This document shows positions 8,801-16,993 of a stretch of DNA of 39,904 nucleotides, in pieces. The position numbers and the translations under genes were made by a program. Under the pieces are notes generated by a model. The model was not told the DNA's origin, made no database searches, and worked only from the letters and a program-made list of their open reading frames with translations. The DNA lies in assembly GCA_947564465.1 (NCBI GenBank), contig CANOCV010000026.1, forward strand, positions 1-39,904. The letters are read 5' to 3'. Source of the DNA: an uncultured Roseburia sp. (GTDB taxonomy: Bacteria > Bacillota > Clostridia > Lachnospirales > Lachnospiraceae). Position 1 is the stretch's first letter; each line of letters starts with the position of its first letter.

Positions 8801-11080
8801 CTCGCCCGGCGTCATCGTATTCCCGGTAAATGCAACGCAGATCATGTCATAATATTCAGGCACGTCACTCAATTTCAGGTTCGCAGAACCATTTACGAAA
8901 TTGTGCCAGTACCCTGTCACCATATGCTGCGGCAACGCGCCGTTCACATAGTAATTGTTTTCTTTATTATCGTCGTCATCCTTATTATCATCGTCTCCGT
9001 CTCCGGAAGGAATATTCACAAGATCCGTGCGCTCCTTCCAAAGCACTTCTCCGCCCTCATCCGGCGCCCAATTTTCAATTGAAGTATGAGGAATCACACA
9101 CTCATATACCTTGTCCTTGTGGGATACCAGATCACCGGCGCTGTAATCTACACCGGCCTTCCAAGGATCATATGTCCCTGTTCCGGTGTTTCCGCCTGGC
9201 TTCTCGGTACTTCCCTCTCCCGGCTTTTCACTGCTTCCCTCGCTTGGCTTTTCACTGCTGATTTCGGTATCCTTCTCTGTATCATCTCCGCCCGGAATCG
9301 GAACGTCACTGCCTGCGCCCTCGCCAAATACGGTCTGCGCCCCGGACTCCTCAGCGCTCGGAACTAATTTCTGTGTTAATGTTATACTCTCAATATCATT
9401 AACGTCCGCATTCCCCGATACATTGACAGTAAACGTAAATGTTTTTCCCGGCTCCATCATCTTTGCATCATATACACCAGATAAGTCAATCACACCGTAT
9501 CCGTCCTTATTCGTCACGGTACCGCTCTGCGAGCCTGTACTGAACGTCGCGCCGCTCTTTGTCTTTACATATAATGTCGGATACGTCACGGTCTCTTTTA
9601 CAAGCTCCGCATATTTTAAAGCCGCATTAGACTCATTCGCCGTTTCGTTATTTTTGATCGTAATAGTGTATGTAGAACCGTCCGCTGTAACGGATACATT
9701 GACATTCGGATTCGTCACGGTAATTTCCTGTGCCGGAAGCTTCGCATCTCCAAAAAGAGACTCTTTCATTACCTTTGTAAGTGCATTTGTACTGTCAAGC
9801 GATGCCATCCAGGAAATCAAACCGCCAAGCCCCTGCTCTTTTACATAATTTCCCTTCGCCGCTACGGAGCGCTCATTGTCACAGGTAAAGAAATACCCTG
9901 TCTCCGGACTGTAATAATACGCGGCCTGAGCCGTTTCATCATAGTACTCTTTCAACTGATACTGCGAAATCAACGTGTCTATATCTCCGTACGCAAACGT
10001 TCCGCTTGTCGTGCCGTCCGCAGCCTTTACGCTGTTCGGCGTCGCAGTCGCATATAATCCCGGATTATTCGGATCCGGGCCGTCATTTTTCACCTCTGCC
10101 CAGCCTCTTGTGTACGGCGCCACACCGATTACAACCTTGGAATAATCTATTTTATCTCCATATGTATCCCTCAGATATTGTACACACGCATCGACAGAGA
10201 ACTGCCCGTCCAGCTGCGTCTCTTTATTGTAAGCCGGATTCGTATACAATGCCGTCTGATGTCCCGTATACGCATTCCACGCGCCGTTTAAGTCGTATGT
10301 CATCATATTCGCAAAGTCTACAATATCAAGTACCTTGTCATACTCAATCTTTGACATCATTGCCGGCGATGCGGACATTGCCACCGACAATTCATAATAT
10401 TTGCCGTTTGCTTTTCCGATCGCATCCAATTCATCGCGAAGCGCCTGCATCAGCAATGTAAAATTCTCCGTATCCGCTTCCGAACCCTTACATCCTTTAT
10501 CGATCGTCACACCGTTTCCTTCCGGATCCGGATCACGGTCCGCCGTCGGATACTCCCAGTCAATATCTACAAAATCATATCCCAAATAATCTACAAATTT
10601 CGCAATGTTTTTCGCAAAATTCTGACGCGTCGTGGCAGACGCCGCCAGCTTCGGAAAATCTCCGGACCTTGTCCAGCCGCCGACAGACACGCCGATTTTC
10701 ATGTTCGGATATTTGGAACGCAGAAGATTCAACGCACCGAACACACCGACATTCGGATTGCCCCAATCGGATCCCGCAAGCTCAGGCAATGAGGTGACCT
10801 GAAAATCCGCGTACTCATCGCACAGCACAAGATCGCCGTTTGCATCCACGTCCAAAAACGCGAAGTTCAAATGTGTAATCTGGCTTCCGTCAATTTTACT
10901 CGGATAGAAATTCTTCTGTCCGCCATATATGGACCACTCTCCATAATACATTACGTTACGGTATTTCGGTGTCTCTGCGGCTTTTACCTCCACAGATGAG
11001 GATTTCGCTGAAAATCCCCCGAAAATACTTGTAACTGTAAGCGCCAATGACATCAAAACGCTTAAACCCCTTTTTCTCAC
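5858..11080 (-). CDS. Surface-type tandem-GH18 chitinase with Big_2 stalk
   Basis: Paralogue of the neighbouring chitinase with a different C-terminus, 1740 aa. Order: signal peptide (1-35), GH18 A (about 38-445, DxDWE motif ending at Glu176), beta-sandwich-like region (455-585), short EKPGEGS-type linker, CBM5/12 module (636-685), acidic Asp-rich linker (694-706), ChiD-like GH18 B (708-1022, catalytic Glu838), five tandem Big_2 Ig-like domains of about 84 residues each (1045-1477), one InlB-type B-repeat (1486-1549), and two lysine-rich Big_2-like domains (1558-1740). The start is GTG at 11080, preceded by AAAGGAAGG. There is no LPXTG motif or final membrane helix. The last 255 residues are almost the same as those of the mannanase at 28483-36552, so this module probably retains both enzymes at the cell surface non-covalently. 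It has its own promoter and terminator. Confidence 0.88.
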   Translation of the reverse strand: MRKRGLSVLMSLALTVTSIFGGFSAKSSSVEVKAAETPKYRNVMYYGEWSIYGGQKNFYPSKIDGSQITHLNFAFLDVDANGDLVLCDEYADFQVTSLPELAGSDWGNPNVGVFGALNLLRSKYPNMKIGVSVGGWTRSGDFPKLAASATTRQNFAKNIAKFVDYLGYDFVDIDWEYPTADRDPDPEGNGVTIDKGCKGSEADTENFTLLMQALRDELDAIGKANGKYYELSVAMSASPAMMSKIEYDKVLDIVDFANMMTYDLNGAWNAYTGHQTALYTNPAYNKETQLDGQFSVDACVQYLRDTYGDKIDYSKVVIGVAPYTRGWAEVKNDGPDPNNPGLYATATPNSVKAADGTTSGTFAYGDIDTLISQYQLKEYYDETAQAAYYYSPETGYFFTCDNERSVAAKGNYVKEQGLGGLISWMASLDSTNALTKVMKESLFGDAKLPAQEITVTNPNVNVSVTADGSTYTITIKNNETANESNAALKYAELVKETVTYPTLYVKTKSGATFSTGSQSGTVTNKDGYGVIDLSGVYDAKMMEPGKTFTFTVNVSGNADVNDIESITLTQKLVPSAEESGAQTVFGEGAGSDVPIPGGDDTEKDTEISSEKPSEGSSEKPGEGSTEKPGGNTGTGTYDPWKAGVDYSAGDLVSHKDKVYECVIPHTSIENWAPDEGGEVLWKERTDLVNIPSGDGDDDNKDDDDNKENNYYVNGALPQHMVTGYWHNFVNGSANLKLSDVPEYYDMICVAFTGNTMTPGEVTFELDGDLCNALGGYTKAEFIQDIKDLKAKNQHVIISVGGAEGRIEINSDAAGEKFAEGLIQIIEEYGFEGVDIDLEGSAVSGTDYIADALRKVHDHFGKDFIITMAPETYYIQAGRLSANDITTAYLRLALKIKDILTICYPQFYNSGGMDGYGGAIVSPGNADFLTALSTLVIETGGLRPDQVAFGVPSTSQAAGSGYVSNDVIKKAIDAMINGTSSGSFTAPKAYPTFRGVMTWSINWDATNNYAWAKAMDEAMSALPVVDNGSTDPGDDPGNNPGGDTDKAVTGVTLDKTQITLEEGSFDTLTATVAPSDATNKAVTWSSSDTSVATVSGGVVVAKKAGDAQITVKTNDGGKTAVCKVTVTEKKQETVSVTGVTLNRADFSLEQGMSEQIKVTVEPSNATNQRVTWSSSDTSVATVSDDGIVTAVKPGTTVITAVSADGAKAASITVTITERNAATVSVEGVTLNSTTLELKEEETAALQATIAPSNATNKNVFWKSSDENVVFVSSEGSVLARKAGEATITAVTADGSYQAVCAVKVTPVAVESVKVSETELTLPEGISSALGVVITPSNASNRAVAWTSSDENVATVSEEGIVTAVKAGNATITVTTADGAKTASAAVTVIKRDAGSIPVESLGLDKAELELGVNQDASLTATIAPSSATYKHIIWRSSDSSVAIVTSDGQVLALKEGRATITATAADGGATAACTVNVTTGKTEEVKKYTVTFNTNGGSAVASQTVEEGKNAVQPAAPARAGFVFKGWHLGNAAYNFASPVNSDITLVAQWEAVKITAPDVKVTGITISGISKKIAAGKKVWLTAAVTPANATNSSVTWSVKADKNAKYATVDAKTGLVTTKKAGKNKTVTIVATANDGSGRNQEYKIKLMPKAVKKITLKASSTAVKAGKKVKIKATVTPKATTKKINKTLKWESSNAKYATVTSKGVVKTKKAGKGKTVKITARSTDGTNKKKVIKIKIK

Positions 11081-11134
11081 AATATACCCTTCCTTTCCTG
11101 TTGCTTTTCCCCACTATCACACTTTTACTAATTC

Positions 11135-11191
11135 AGTATACAAAAATAAATTTTTCTTTCCCATGTACTTTCTTGGCTTTTTTTGACTAAA
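11135..11191 (-). promoter_or_regulatory. Promoter and upstream box of chitinase 2
   Basis: On the minus strand: TTTAGTCAAAAAAA (11178-11191), 14 nt, TGGGAA (11158-11163), 17 nt, TATACT (11135-11140). Elements and distances equal those before chitinase 1, and the context CATGGGAAAGA around the -35 is conserved too, while the intervening bases differ. Confidence 0.65.
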
Positions 11192-11201
11192 CTTGTGCTA
11201 T

Positions 11202-11242
11202 AAAAAAACAGAAAACCCTGTTTTGCAAGATTCTCTGTTTTT
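11202..11242 (-). terminator. Intrinsic terminator at the end of the mannan operon
   Basis: On the minus strand AAAAACAGAGAA pairs with TTTTCTGTTTTT (one G-U pair) and runs on into TTTATAG. It lies about 30 bp after the stop of the GH1-isomerase gene and just upstream of the chitinase 2 promoter. Confidence 0.75.
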
Positions 11243-11270
11243 ATGATAAAAGTGTTTTCTTTTTTGTCCC

Positions 11271-13586
11271 CTATTCTGACACCGGAACCGTTGATGCAAT
11301 AATCTGCATCTTCCCCTCTAAATCTATTTTTCCGCTTCCGCTCGGCAGAATCAGATGATCCCCCTTCTTTACCATTTTATCCTGGAGCAAGCCGCTTCCT
11401 TCCAGCACACTCATAATCAAAAACGGATACTTCTGCTCAAAATTCATCTTTCCTTCCAGATCTATTTTAAATACCTTATAATATTCGCAGGATATCAGCT
11501 CTGCAAGGATGTTTTTTGTCACATGCGACACGTCCTTTACACTGTCCTTTGCCGTTTTCGCCGGAACCGAGATCACATCTATACTCTGCGCAACATGAAG
11601 CTCTCTCGGTTTTCCTCCGCTTAACCGTCCGTAATCATAGACTCTGTATGTAATATCACTGTTCTGCTGTGTTTCCAGTATCGTAAGCCCGCCCTTAATC
11701 GCATGCACCGTTCCGGGATCTATCTGAATAAAGTCGCCCTGTTTTACCGGAATTTCACGGATCAGCTCTTCCCATTTTTCACCGGCAATCATCTCCTTCA
11801 GCTCCGCTTTGTTCGCCGCATTATGTCCAATGACAAGTGACGCGTTCTCCGGACAGTCCAGAACATACCAACACTCGGTTTTACCGAATGAACCGTTCTC
11901 ATGCTCTGCTGCATAAGCATCATCCGGATGTACCTGAATACTCAAATCATCCTTTGCATCAATAATTTTCACCAGCAGAGGAAAACGGCATGTATCCACA
12001 TTTCCAAATAACTCCGGCGCTTCTTTCCACAACTGTGAGAGCGTTTTCCCCGCATAGGCTCCTTCGCGAATCGTACAGTCACCGTTTTCGTGCGCCGCCA
12101 CACCCCAGCACTCTCCGATATCGTCTCCCTCTACTTCATAGTCAAACTCTTCCCTAAGCTTCTTCCCGCCCCAGATATTGTGGGTAAATACAGGGTTTAA
12201 AAATAAAATATTCTTGTCCTTCATATTCACACTTAATTCCCTTCCGTTTGATTGTATGATTTTTCTGTACCAGTACGCAGAGTCCTTTACGGTCCTCCTC
12301 TGCGTTTGATAATCTACGTGTACAATTCCAAAACGCTCGTTATAACCCTTCTCCCATTCAAAATTGTCCAAAAATGTCCATAAGAAATATCCCCGCACAT
12401 CTACACCGTCGTCACATGCTCTTTGCAGCTGCCCCAGATACGAATCCAAAAATGCAACCCTGCTTTGATCGTGTACTCTGCCGTCAGCAGATATGAGATC
12501 ATGGCAGGACATCCCGTTTTCCGTGATAAAAATCGGCTTTTGATAGCGCTCATAGAGAAATCTGCATCCCCAGTAAAGACATTCCGGCGTTACCGGCCAG
12601 TTAGAAGCCGTTTTCGGCGATCCGGCCAAGCGTCCGACCGGCTCTGGTTCTCCGTTTTCACCGGCGCGCACCATATAGCCGTTGTAAATGTTTTGTCCCA
12701 TGTAATCGATCGACTGCGATATCAAATCCATGTCCTCCTGAATCATCTCCGGCAGATACTCTTTATATTTCTCAAGTCCCTCCCTGGGATAGCGTCCCAA
12801 AAACACAGGATCGGAAAACCAGGATACATTCCATGTCCAATTGTCAAGCGGATTATAAAAACCAAAAAAAGCCTTTCTTGCCGCCTCAATATCTTCCGGC
12901 CGCTCACTCGCCGGATATGCAACCCCGCAAGTCGGCGCATAACCGATCTTAAGCGGCCGATGTGCATATTTCCGCAGGTTCATAACCGCCTGTCCATGCG
13001 CGCGCAATGCATTGTGCGCAATTTGAAACACATCTTTAACCGGCAGCTTTAAACCGGGTGCATGCTCCCCCCGCAAATACCCGATTCCCACAAAGCATTG
13101 CGGCTCGTTTAAGGTAAATATATTTTCACAAAGGTCTCCAAAACACTCCGCTACAATCCTGGCATAGTATCCAAACCACCCCACTACCTCTTCATTCAAC
13201 CAGCCTCCCCTATCCTGCAATGCCTGCGGAAGCTCCCAGTGATACAGCGTCAAATACGGCTTTATACCGTTTTTGTGCATTTCCTTTAACATATCGCGGT
13301 ACATTTTAACTGCCTTTTCATTAACCTCACCCGTTCCACTCGGTATCAATCTTGACCAGCTTACAGAAAAACGATAAGCCTTTATCCCCAGCAGCCTCAT
13401 CAGGGCAAAATCCTCTTTATACCGATGTATGTGATCGCAGCTTACCTTCGCGTTATGGTTCCCATACACCTGCCCGTTCTCTGCAAACGTATCCCAGATA
13501 CATTTGCCCATCCCATCATCCTTTGCCCTTCCTTCTATCTGGTACGCACTGCTGGCAACGCCCCACACAAAATCATCCTGAAACAT
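11271..13586 (-). CDS. Fused GH1 beta-glycosidase and mannose-6-phosphate isomerase
   Basis: Cytoplasmic two-enzyme fusion of 771 aa, without signal peptide. Residues 1-447 are a complete GH1 domain: acid/base in TLNEP (Glu161), nucleophile in ITENG (Glu356), and the glucosidase signature LDNFEWEKGY rather than the Ser/Lys/Tyr set of 6-phospho-glycosidases, so the substrate should be unphosphorylated. Residues 455-771 are a complete class I mannose-6-phosphate isomerase (ManA type) with likely zinc ligands in QVHPDD (Gln551, His553), GKTECW (Glu571) and GTVHAI (His628). The linker is only about seven residues. Met455 (12224) fits the natural start of a separate isomerase, so fusion probably arose by loss of the GH1 stop. 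The start at 13586 has GGAGG at 6 nt. It is the last gene of the mannan operon. The isomerase would turn mannose 6-phosphate into fructose 6-phosphate, and GH1 may trim beta-glucosyl or mannosyl ends. Confidence 0.9.
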   Translation of the reverse strand: MFQDDFVWGVASSAYQIEGRAKDDGMGKCIWDTFAENGQVYGNHNAKVSCDHIHRYKEDFALMRLLGIKAYRFSVSWSRLIPSGTGEVNEKAVKMYRDMLKEMHKNGIKPYLTLYHWELPQALQDRGGWLNEEVVGWFGYYARIVAECFGDLCENIFTLNEPQCFVGIGYLRGEHAPGLKLPVKDVFQIAHNALRAHGQAVMNLRKYAHRPLKIGYAPTCGVAYPASERPEDIEAARKAFFGFYNPLDNWTWNVSWFSDPVFLGRYPREGLEKYKEYLPEMIQEDMDLISQSIDYMGQNIYNGYMVRAGENGEPEPVGRLAGSPKTASNWPVTPECLYWGCRFLYERYQKPIFITENGMSCHDLISADGRVHDQSRVAFLDSYLGQLQRACDDGVDVRGYFLWTFLDNFEWEKGYNERFGIVHVDYQTQRRTVKDSAYWYRKIIQSNGRELSVNMKDKNILFLNPVFTHNIWGGKKLREEFDYEVEGDDIGECWGVAAHENGDCTIREGAYAGKTLSQLWKEAPELFGNVDTCRFPLLVKIIDAKDDLSIQVHPDDAYAAEHENGSFGKTECWYVLDCPENASLVIGHNAANKAELKEMIAGEKWEELIREIPVKQGDFIQIDPGTVHAIKGGLTILETQQNSDITYRVYDYGRLSGGKPRELHVAQSIDVISVPAKTAKDSVKDVSHVTKNILAELISCEYYKVFKIDLEGKMNFEQKYPFLIMSVLEGSGLLQDKMVKKGDHLILPSGSGKIDLEGKMQIIASTVPVSE

Positions 13587-13632
13587 AAAGCCTCCTTAAC
13601 ATTCTTTTTTTGCACAACAAACGCCGACAATC

Positions 13633-15684
13633 TTAGACGGTAAAACGCCGCATTGCCTCATTCAGCTGCCGCACCTCCCGGCTTAATTTTTCCGCCTCCC
13701 CTGCAAGCTCCATAGCTTCCTCCATCTGACCGGCAACCGTCGCCGTAACCTCTTCCGCCGATGCCGACGCCTGCTCCGACACAGCCGCAATGCTTTGAAT
13801 AGAATCCAAAACCTCGTCCTTATCCGACATCATCTCCGTCATGCGGTCCGTAATCTTGTGCAGCTCCTCTACCATAGCCTCTACGTTTTCTGTAATTCCC
13901 GAAAAGACCTCCACTGTCCCGTTCAGCGATTCCGTCTGTTCCTGAAGATATTTCTCCGTCAGCTTCGCGCAGGCGCTTGTCTTTTCCGTTGTCTTTTGTA
14001 TATTTCCGATAATGCCTTGAATCCGTTTTCCCGCTTCCGAAGACTGATCCGCAAGGCTTCTGATCTCACTTGCCACAACCGCAAAGCCCTTCCCTACCTC
14101 ACCGGCCTTTGCCGCCTCTATCGAAGCATTTAACGACAGTAGATTAGTCTGTTCCGCAATCTCTTGTATGCTTTCCATAATGCTTCCGATACTTCTGGTA
14201 CACGTCTCCACCTCCGCAATGTCACCCACAAGCAGCTTTGTCATGGAGGACGCAGCGTTTGTCTTTTCATTCAGCTCCGCAACCTTTTTTCTGCCGTTTC
14301 CGACTTCCCGAATGGCAAATTCCGAATTTGTCTTGATTTTTAATGTGTATTCATAGACGCTGTTTAAGTTATCCGAGAACACGGTCATCTGGCCGCGGCT
14401 GTGCTCTGCATCCTGGGCCTGCCGCAGTACGCCCTGGGCCACCTCTTCCATTGCCGTACTGATGTCCCGCATGGACTCCGCCATGATTCCCGCCGTTTCC
14501 GACACATTTTCCGAGGACACATCCACTTCGCCGCCAAACTGCTGCATCTTTTTTAAAATTTCCCGAACGCCCGAAAGCATCTCTGTCATTCCGTCAGACA
14601 GTACCCCAAATTCATCCCTCCGCTTCGACGAAAACTCTGTCGTAAAGTCGCCGCCCGAAGTCTTCTTAAGCGTTCTCGTCAGCGTAGAGACCTCTCGCCC
14701 AATGCTTCCCGCAATCAAGCTTCCGATTAGCAGGGCAATTACGCCTGCCAGAATTACAATCATGACCGTAATATTCCGAATAGATGACGCCGCCGAAAGA
14801 ATCGTTGCTCTCGGTATCAAAGAGCACACAAACATCCCGGTCTTTCCCACCGGCGCATAAGAAAACAGATACGCCTTATCCGCAAAATTTACATACTGCC
14901 TTCCGGCTTCCTCCCCCTCCATGGCATCCAAAAGATAATCACTTCCGGTAAACACCGCGGAATCCGAAATTTCCTGCAAAACATCCTCCTGTGCATACAA
15001 AACCTCTCTTCCGTCGCCCGTCACCAACGCCGCAATCGCGCCCTCGCCGCCCTCTATGGCAGAGAGCATTTCCTGTATTGTCCCGCCGTTCATATCAAAA
15101 CAAACGTAGCCCTCACCCTTTGCAAAGCATCTTGTATACGCAATTGCATAACTGTCCGCCTTTAAAGCCAGCTCCTTATCCAAAAAATCATGATATCCGC
15201 TCCAAATTCCTTTGCCTTTTGCTATTCCGGCTTCCTCTGTTTCTGAAAACCTCTGATATGCGTCCTCGCCGATTCGCCCCGCACCGGAGGTCATATTGCT
15301 CCCCGTTTCCGAAAACACATAATACGCATTAATATAGGTATAAATACCTTTTGCCGCCTGCAAAAGCACTCCCACATCCCTCGAACGGCTCATCGCCTCC
15401 GAATCCTTTTTCCCGGCATATTTTGTGTAATACGTCACAAAATCATCATGTGCGACAATTTCTGTCGCCTTATCCTCAATATTTGCGCAAAGCAGTTCAC
15501 AGTACTCGCTCACCGTGCACAGGCTCCCGTCAATGGATCTTTCATACTGCTCCGCAATGTCCTTTGCCGCTTTCTTATAAGAAATCACGCCTAAAAGTAC
15601 AATCAATATAACCGGAACCAAAAAAGCCCCTATTAGCGTATAAGCAATTTTCCCCGTTCGTCTTTTTATTTTCCTTCTCTTCAT
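13633..15684 (-). CDS. Methyl-accepting chemotaxis receptor
   Basis: Transmembrane chemoreceptor of 683 aa. It has a basic N-terminus, TM1 (about 13-36), an extracytoplasmic sensor region of about 265 residues that looks Cache-like but was not confirmed, TM2 (about 304-328), a HAMP region (329-380) and a long coiled-coil signalling domain. The hairpin tip [21 protein letters not shown] (starting near residue 508) is the conserved contact site for CheA and CheW. It would steer swimming toward a ligand, and its position between the esterase and the GH1-isomerase gene, 24 bp from the esterase stop and 46 bp before the next start, suggests a mannan-derived sugar. The ribosome site is weak (GGGGGCGG), so expression may depend on coupling to the gene before it. 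No CheW pentapeptide tail or CheR-binding tail was seen. Confidence 0.88.
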   Translation of the reverse strand: MKRRKIKRRTGKIAYTLIGAFLVPVILIVLLGVISYKKAAKDIAEQYERSIDGSLCTVSEYCELLCANIEDKATEIVAHDDFVTYYTKYAGKKDSEAMSRSRDVGVLLQAAKGIYTYINAYYVFSETGSNMTSGAGRIGEDAYQRFSETEEAGIAKGKGIWSGYHDFLDKELALKADSYAIAYTRCFAKGEGYVCFDMNGGTIQEMLSAIEGGEGAIAALVTGDGREVLYAQEDVLQEISDSAVFTGSDYLLDAMEGEEAGRQYVNFADKAYLFSYAPVGKTGMFVCSLIPRATILSAASSIRNITVMIVILAGVIALLIGSLIAGSIGREVSTLTRTLKKTSGGDFTTEFSSKRRDEFGVLSDGMTEMLSGVREILKKMQQFGGEVDVSSENVSETAGIMAESMRDISTAMEEVAQGVLRQAQDAEHSRGQMTVFSDNLNSVYEYTLKIKTNSEFAIREVGNGRKKVAELNEKTNAASSMTKLLVGDIAEVETCTRSIGSIMESIQEIAEQTNLLSLNASIEAAKAGEVGKGFAVVASEIRSLADQSSEAGKRIQGIIGNIQKTTEKTSACAKLTEKYLQEQTESLNGTVEVFSGITENVEAMVEELHKITDRMTEMMSDKDEVLDSIQSIAAVSEQASASAEEVTATVAGQMEEAMELAGEAEKLSREVRQLNEAMRRFTV

Positions 15685-15708
15685 AGGACCGCCCCCGTCT
15701 GATGCGTG

Positions 15709-16824
15709 TCATTTTGTTCCAATCACAGAAACAAGATAAAACGGAACTACATCGTCCTCATGCGTCTCTGCCAATGTAATTTCCAGCTTGTGTCTGCCTC
15801 TTCTCATATGCTCACCCAAGGTTTCCACCTCCAGCTTATCTCCCCATGTCTCTTCAAAATTGGCGTCAAGCCAAACTCCATGCTCTTCATCCCCGTCTAC
15901 CACCGCCCTGGCAATCGGCGCCGGCTTCGACGCAGACCTTCGATATGCGACGGCAATCCCGGTACCTTCGATTATGAAAGATATTGAGTCTCCTTTCTTC
16001 CGGGCTATCCACCCGTTTTTAAAACAGTCTGTCACATCTCTTTGCACACTCTTATCCTCAGTAAACCCGCGGCACTTTGCCGTATAATTCTTATTCTGAT
16101 AACGCACGCTGTTCTCATATCCGTTCTTTGTAAGAGGCTCGGGCAGCTTTGCCTCCGGCAGCTCCGTAATATCCACTTCCTTGTAAATTTCTTCCAAAAA
16201 ATATGTAATCACGGATGCCACAAGACGATGACCTACATCATTCGGGTGCAAATCATCTTCCGTGATTTCCCGATTGTTGATATAGCCGTTGAGAAGCTCC
16301 GGATAAATACTGCTCTGCATACTGATGCACGGCAGATCATAATGCCGCCCCACCTTGCTGTGCTGAATCTGCGCATTTGCACCCGTGTCATAGTAAACGT
16401 TGTGTACAAGAAGTACCGCCGGCTTTGTTCTGAAGTTATAGACTTTTCTCACAAGCCCCTCATAGGTTTCAAGGAAATGCTCTGTGCTCTTATCATTCAC
16501 GGAAAATTCTATAACCACAAAATCCGGCTCTTTCTTAAGCAGATCCTCCTCCACCCGCGCCACGCCGAACTGTGATGTCGTCCCTCCGATGCCTGCATTG
16601 ACATAGACTAACTCCGCCAAAGGAAAGGTCCCGCACCACCACTCAAAAACCCGATACGCATAGCACTTCTTTGCCGCGCTGCTGTTCGCCCCCTGCGTAA
16701 TGGAGCCTCCGATAAATCCGATTACAATCCGCTCCCCCGCACGTGCACGCTTCATCAGCGCTTTTATCCTTCCAAGGTTCCCCCTGTTTGTAATTCCCCG
16801 CGCTTTTTCTATTTGATATTCCAT
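15709..16824 (-). CDS. Two-domain SGNH carbohydrate acetyl esterase (CE17-like)
   Basis: Predicted cytoplasmic acetyl esterase of 371 aa. The SGNH/GDSL domain (about 30-215) shows block I FIGGSITQG with nucleophile Ser41, an oxyanion Gly near residue 80 (NAGIGGTTS), SVND with Asn110, and the DDLHPND block with Asp190/191 and His193. After a linker, residues about 240-371 form a beta-rich domain that may be a CBM35-like cap. This order, catalytic domain first, matches the CE17 mannan 2-O-acetyl esterases of the Roseburia mannan locus. A CE2 enzyme would have the opposite order. There is no signal peptide, so it should act on imported acetylated mannooligosaccharides before the phosphorylases. 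The start has AAGGAGC 6 nt upstream. Assignment to CE17 rests on architecture and gene context. Confidence 0.78.
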   Translation of the reverse strand: MEYQIEKARGITNRGNLGRIKALMKRARAGERIVIGFIGGSITQGANSSAAKKCYAYRVFEWWCGTFPLAELVYVNAGIGGTTSQFGVARVEEDLLKKEPDFVVIEFSVNDKSTEHFLETYEGLVRKVYNFRTKPAVLLVHNVYYDTGANAQIQHSKVGRHYDLPCISMQSSIYPELLNGYINNREITEDDLHPNDVGHRLVASVITYFLEEIYKEVDITELPEAKLPEPLTKNGYENSVRYQNKNYTAKCRGFTEDKSVQRDVTDCFKNGWIARKKGDSISFIIEGTGIAVAYRRSASKPAPIARAVVDGDEEHGVWLDANFEETWGDKLEVETLGEHMRRGRHKLEITLAETHEDDVVPFYLVSVIGTK

Positions 16825-16869
16825 TTTTTTGCTCCTTATTTAAAATTTCTTGTGCTATAAAAAGCAATG

Positions 16870-16889
16870 GAGCCTGCAAATGCAGGCTC
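16870..16889 (-). terminator. Perfect 9-bp hairpin, weak terminator or processing site
   Basis: GAGCCTGCA and TGCAGGCTC surround a 2-nt centre. On the minus strand the stem is followed, after CATTGC, by TTTTT. The six-base gap before the U-run makes full termination unlikely. It probably dampens transcription between the phosphorylase and esterase genes. Confidence 0.5.
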
Positions 16890-16914
16890 GCGCTTAAGAT
16901 ATAAGGTGAAATAG

Positions 16915-16974
16915 TCCCGGGAGATTTCAATAACATATAATAGGGGTATCATAAAAGGAAAGGTTCTCCCGGGA
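16915..16974 (-). repeat. 10-bp inverted repeat with 40-nt loop between operon genes
   Basis: TCCCGGGAGA at 16915-16924 is the exact reverse complement of TCTCCCGGGA at 16965-16974. Together with the next hairpin it fills the 169-bp gap between the GH130_2 stop and the esterase start, the widest gap inside this operon. It may be an mRNA processing or stabilising structure. Confidence 0.55.
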
Positions 16975-16993
16975 AAATGAAAAGAAACCAGTT

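Noticed and set aside
9186..9848. 220-codon plus-strand open frame inside chitinase 2
   Set aside because: It lies wholly antisense to a well-supported GH18 gene, has no ribosome site, and its Ser/Val/Phe/Pro-rich translation is what the reverse strand of Asp/Glu/Lys codons gives. Similar plus-strand frames elsewhere were dropped for the same reason.
11271..12224. GH1 domain as a 6-phospho-beta-glycosidase, suggested by the isomerase partner
   Set aside because: The Ser-x-Lys-x-Tyr phosphate-binding set is absent and the site reads DNFEWEKGY, as in enzymes for unphosphorylated sugars. No PTS genes are near.
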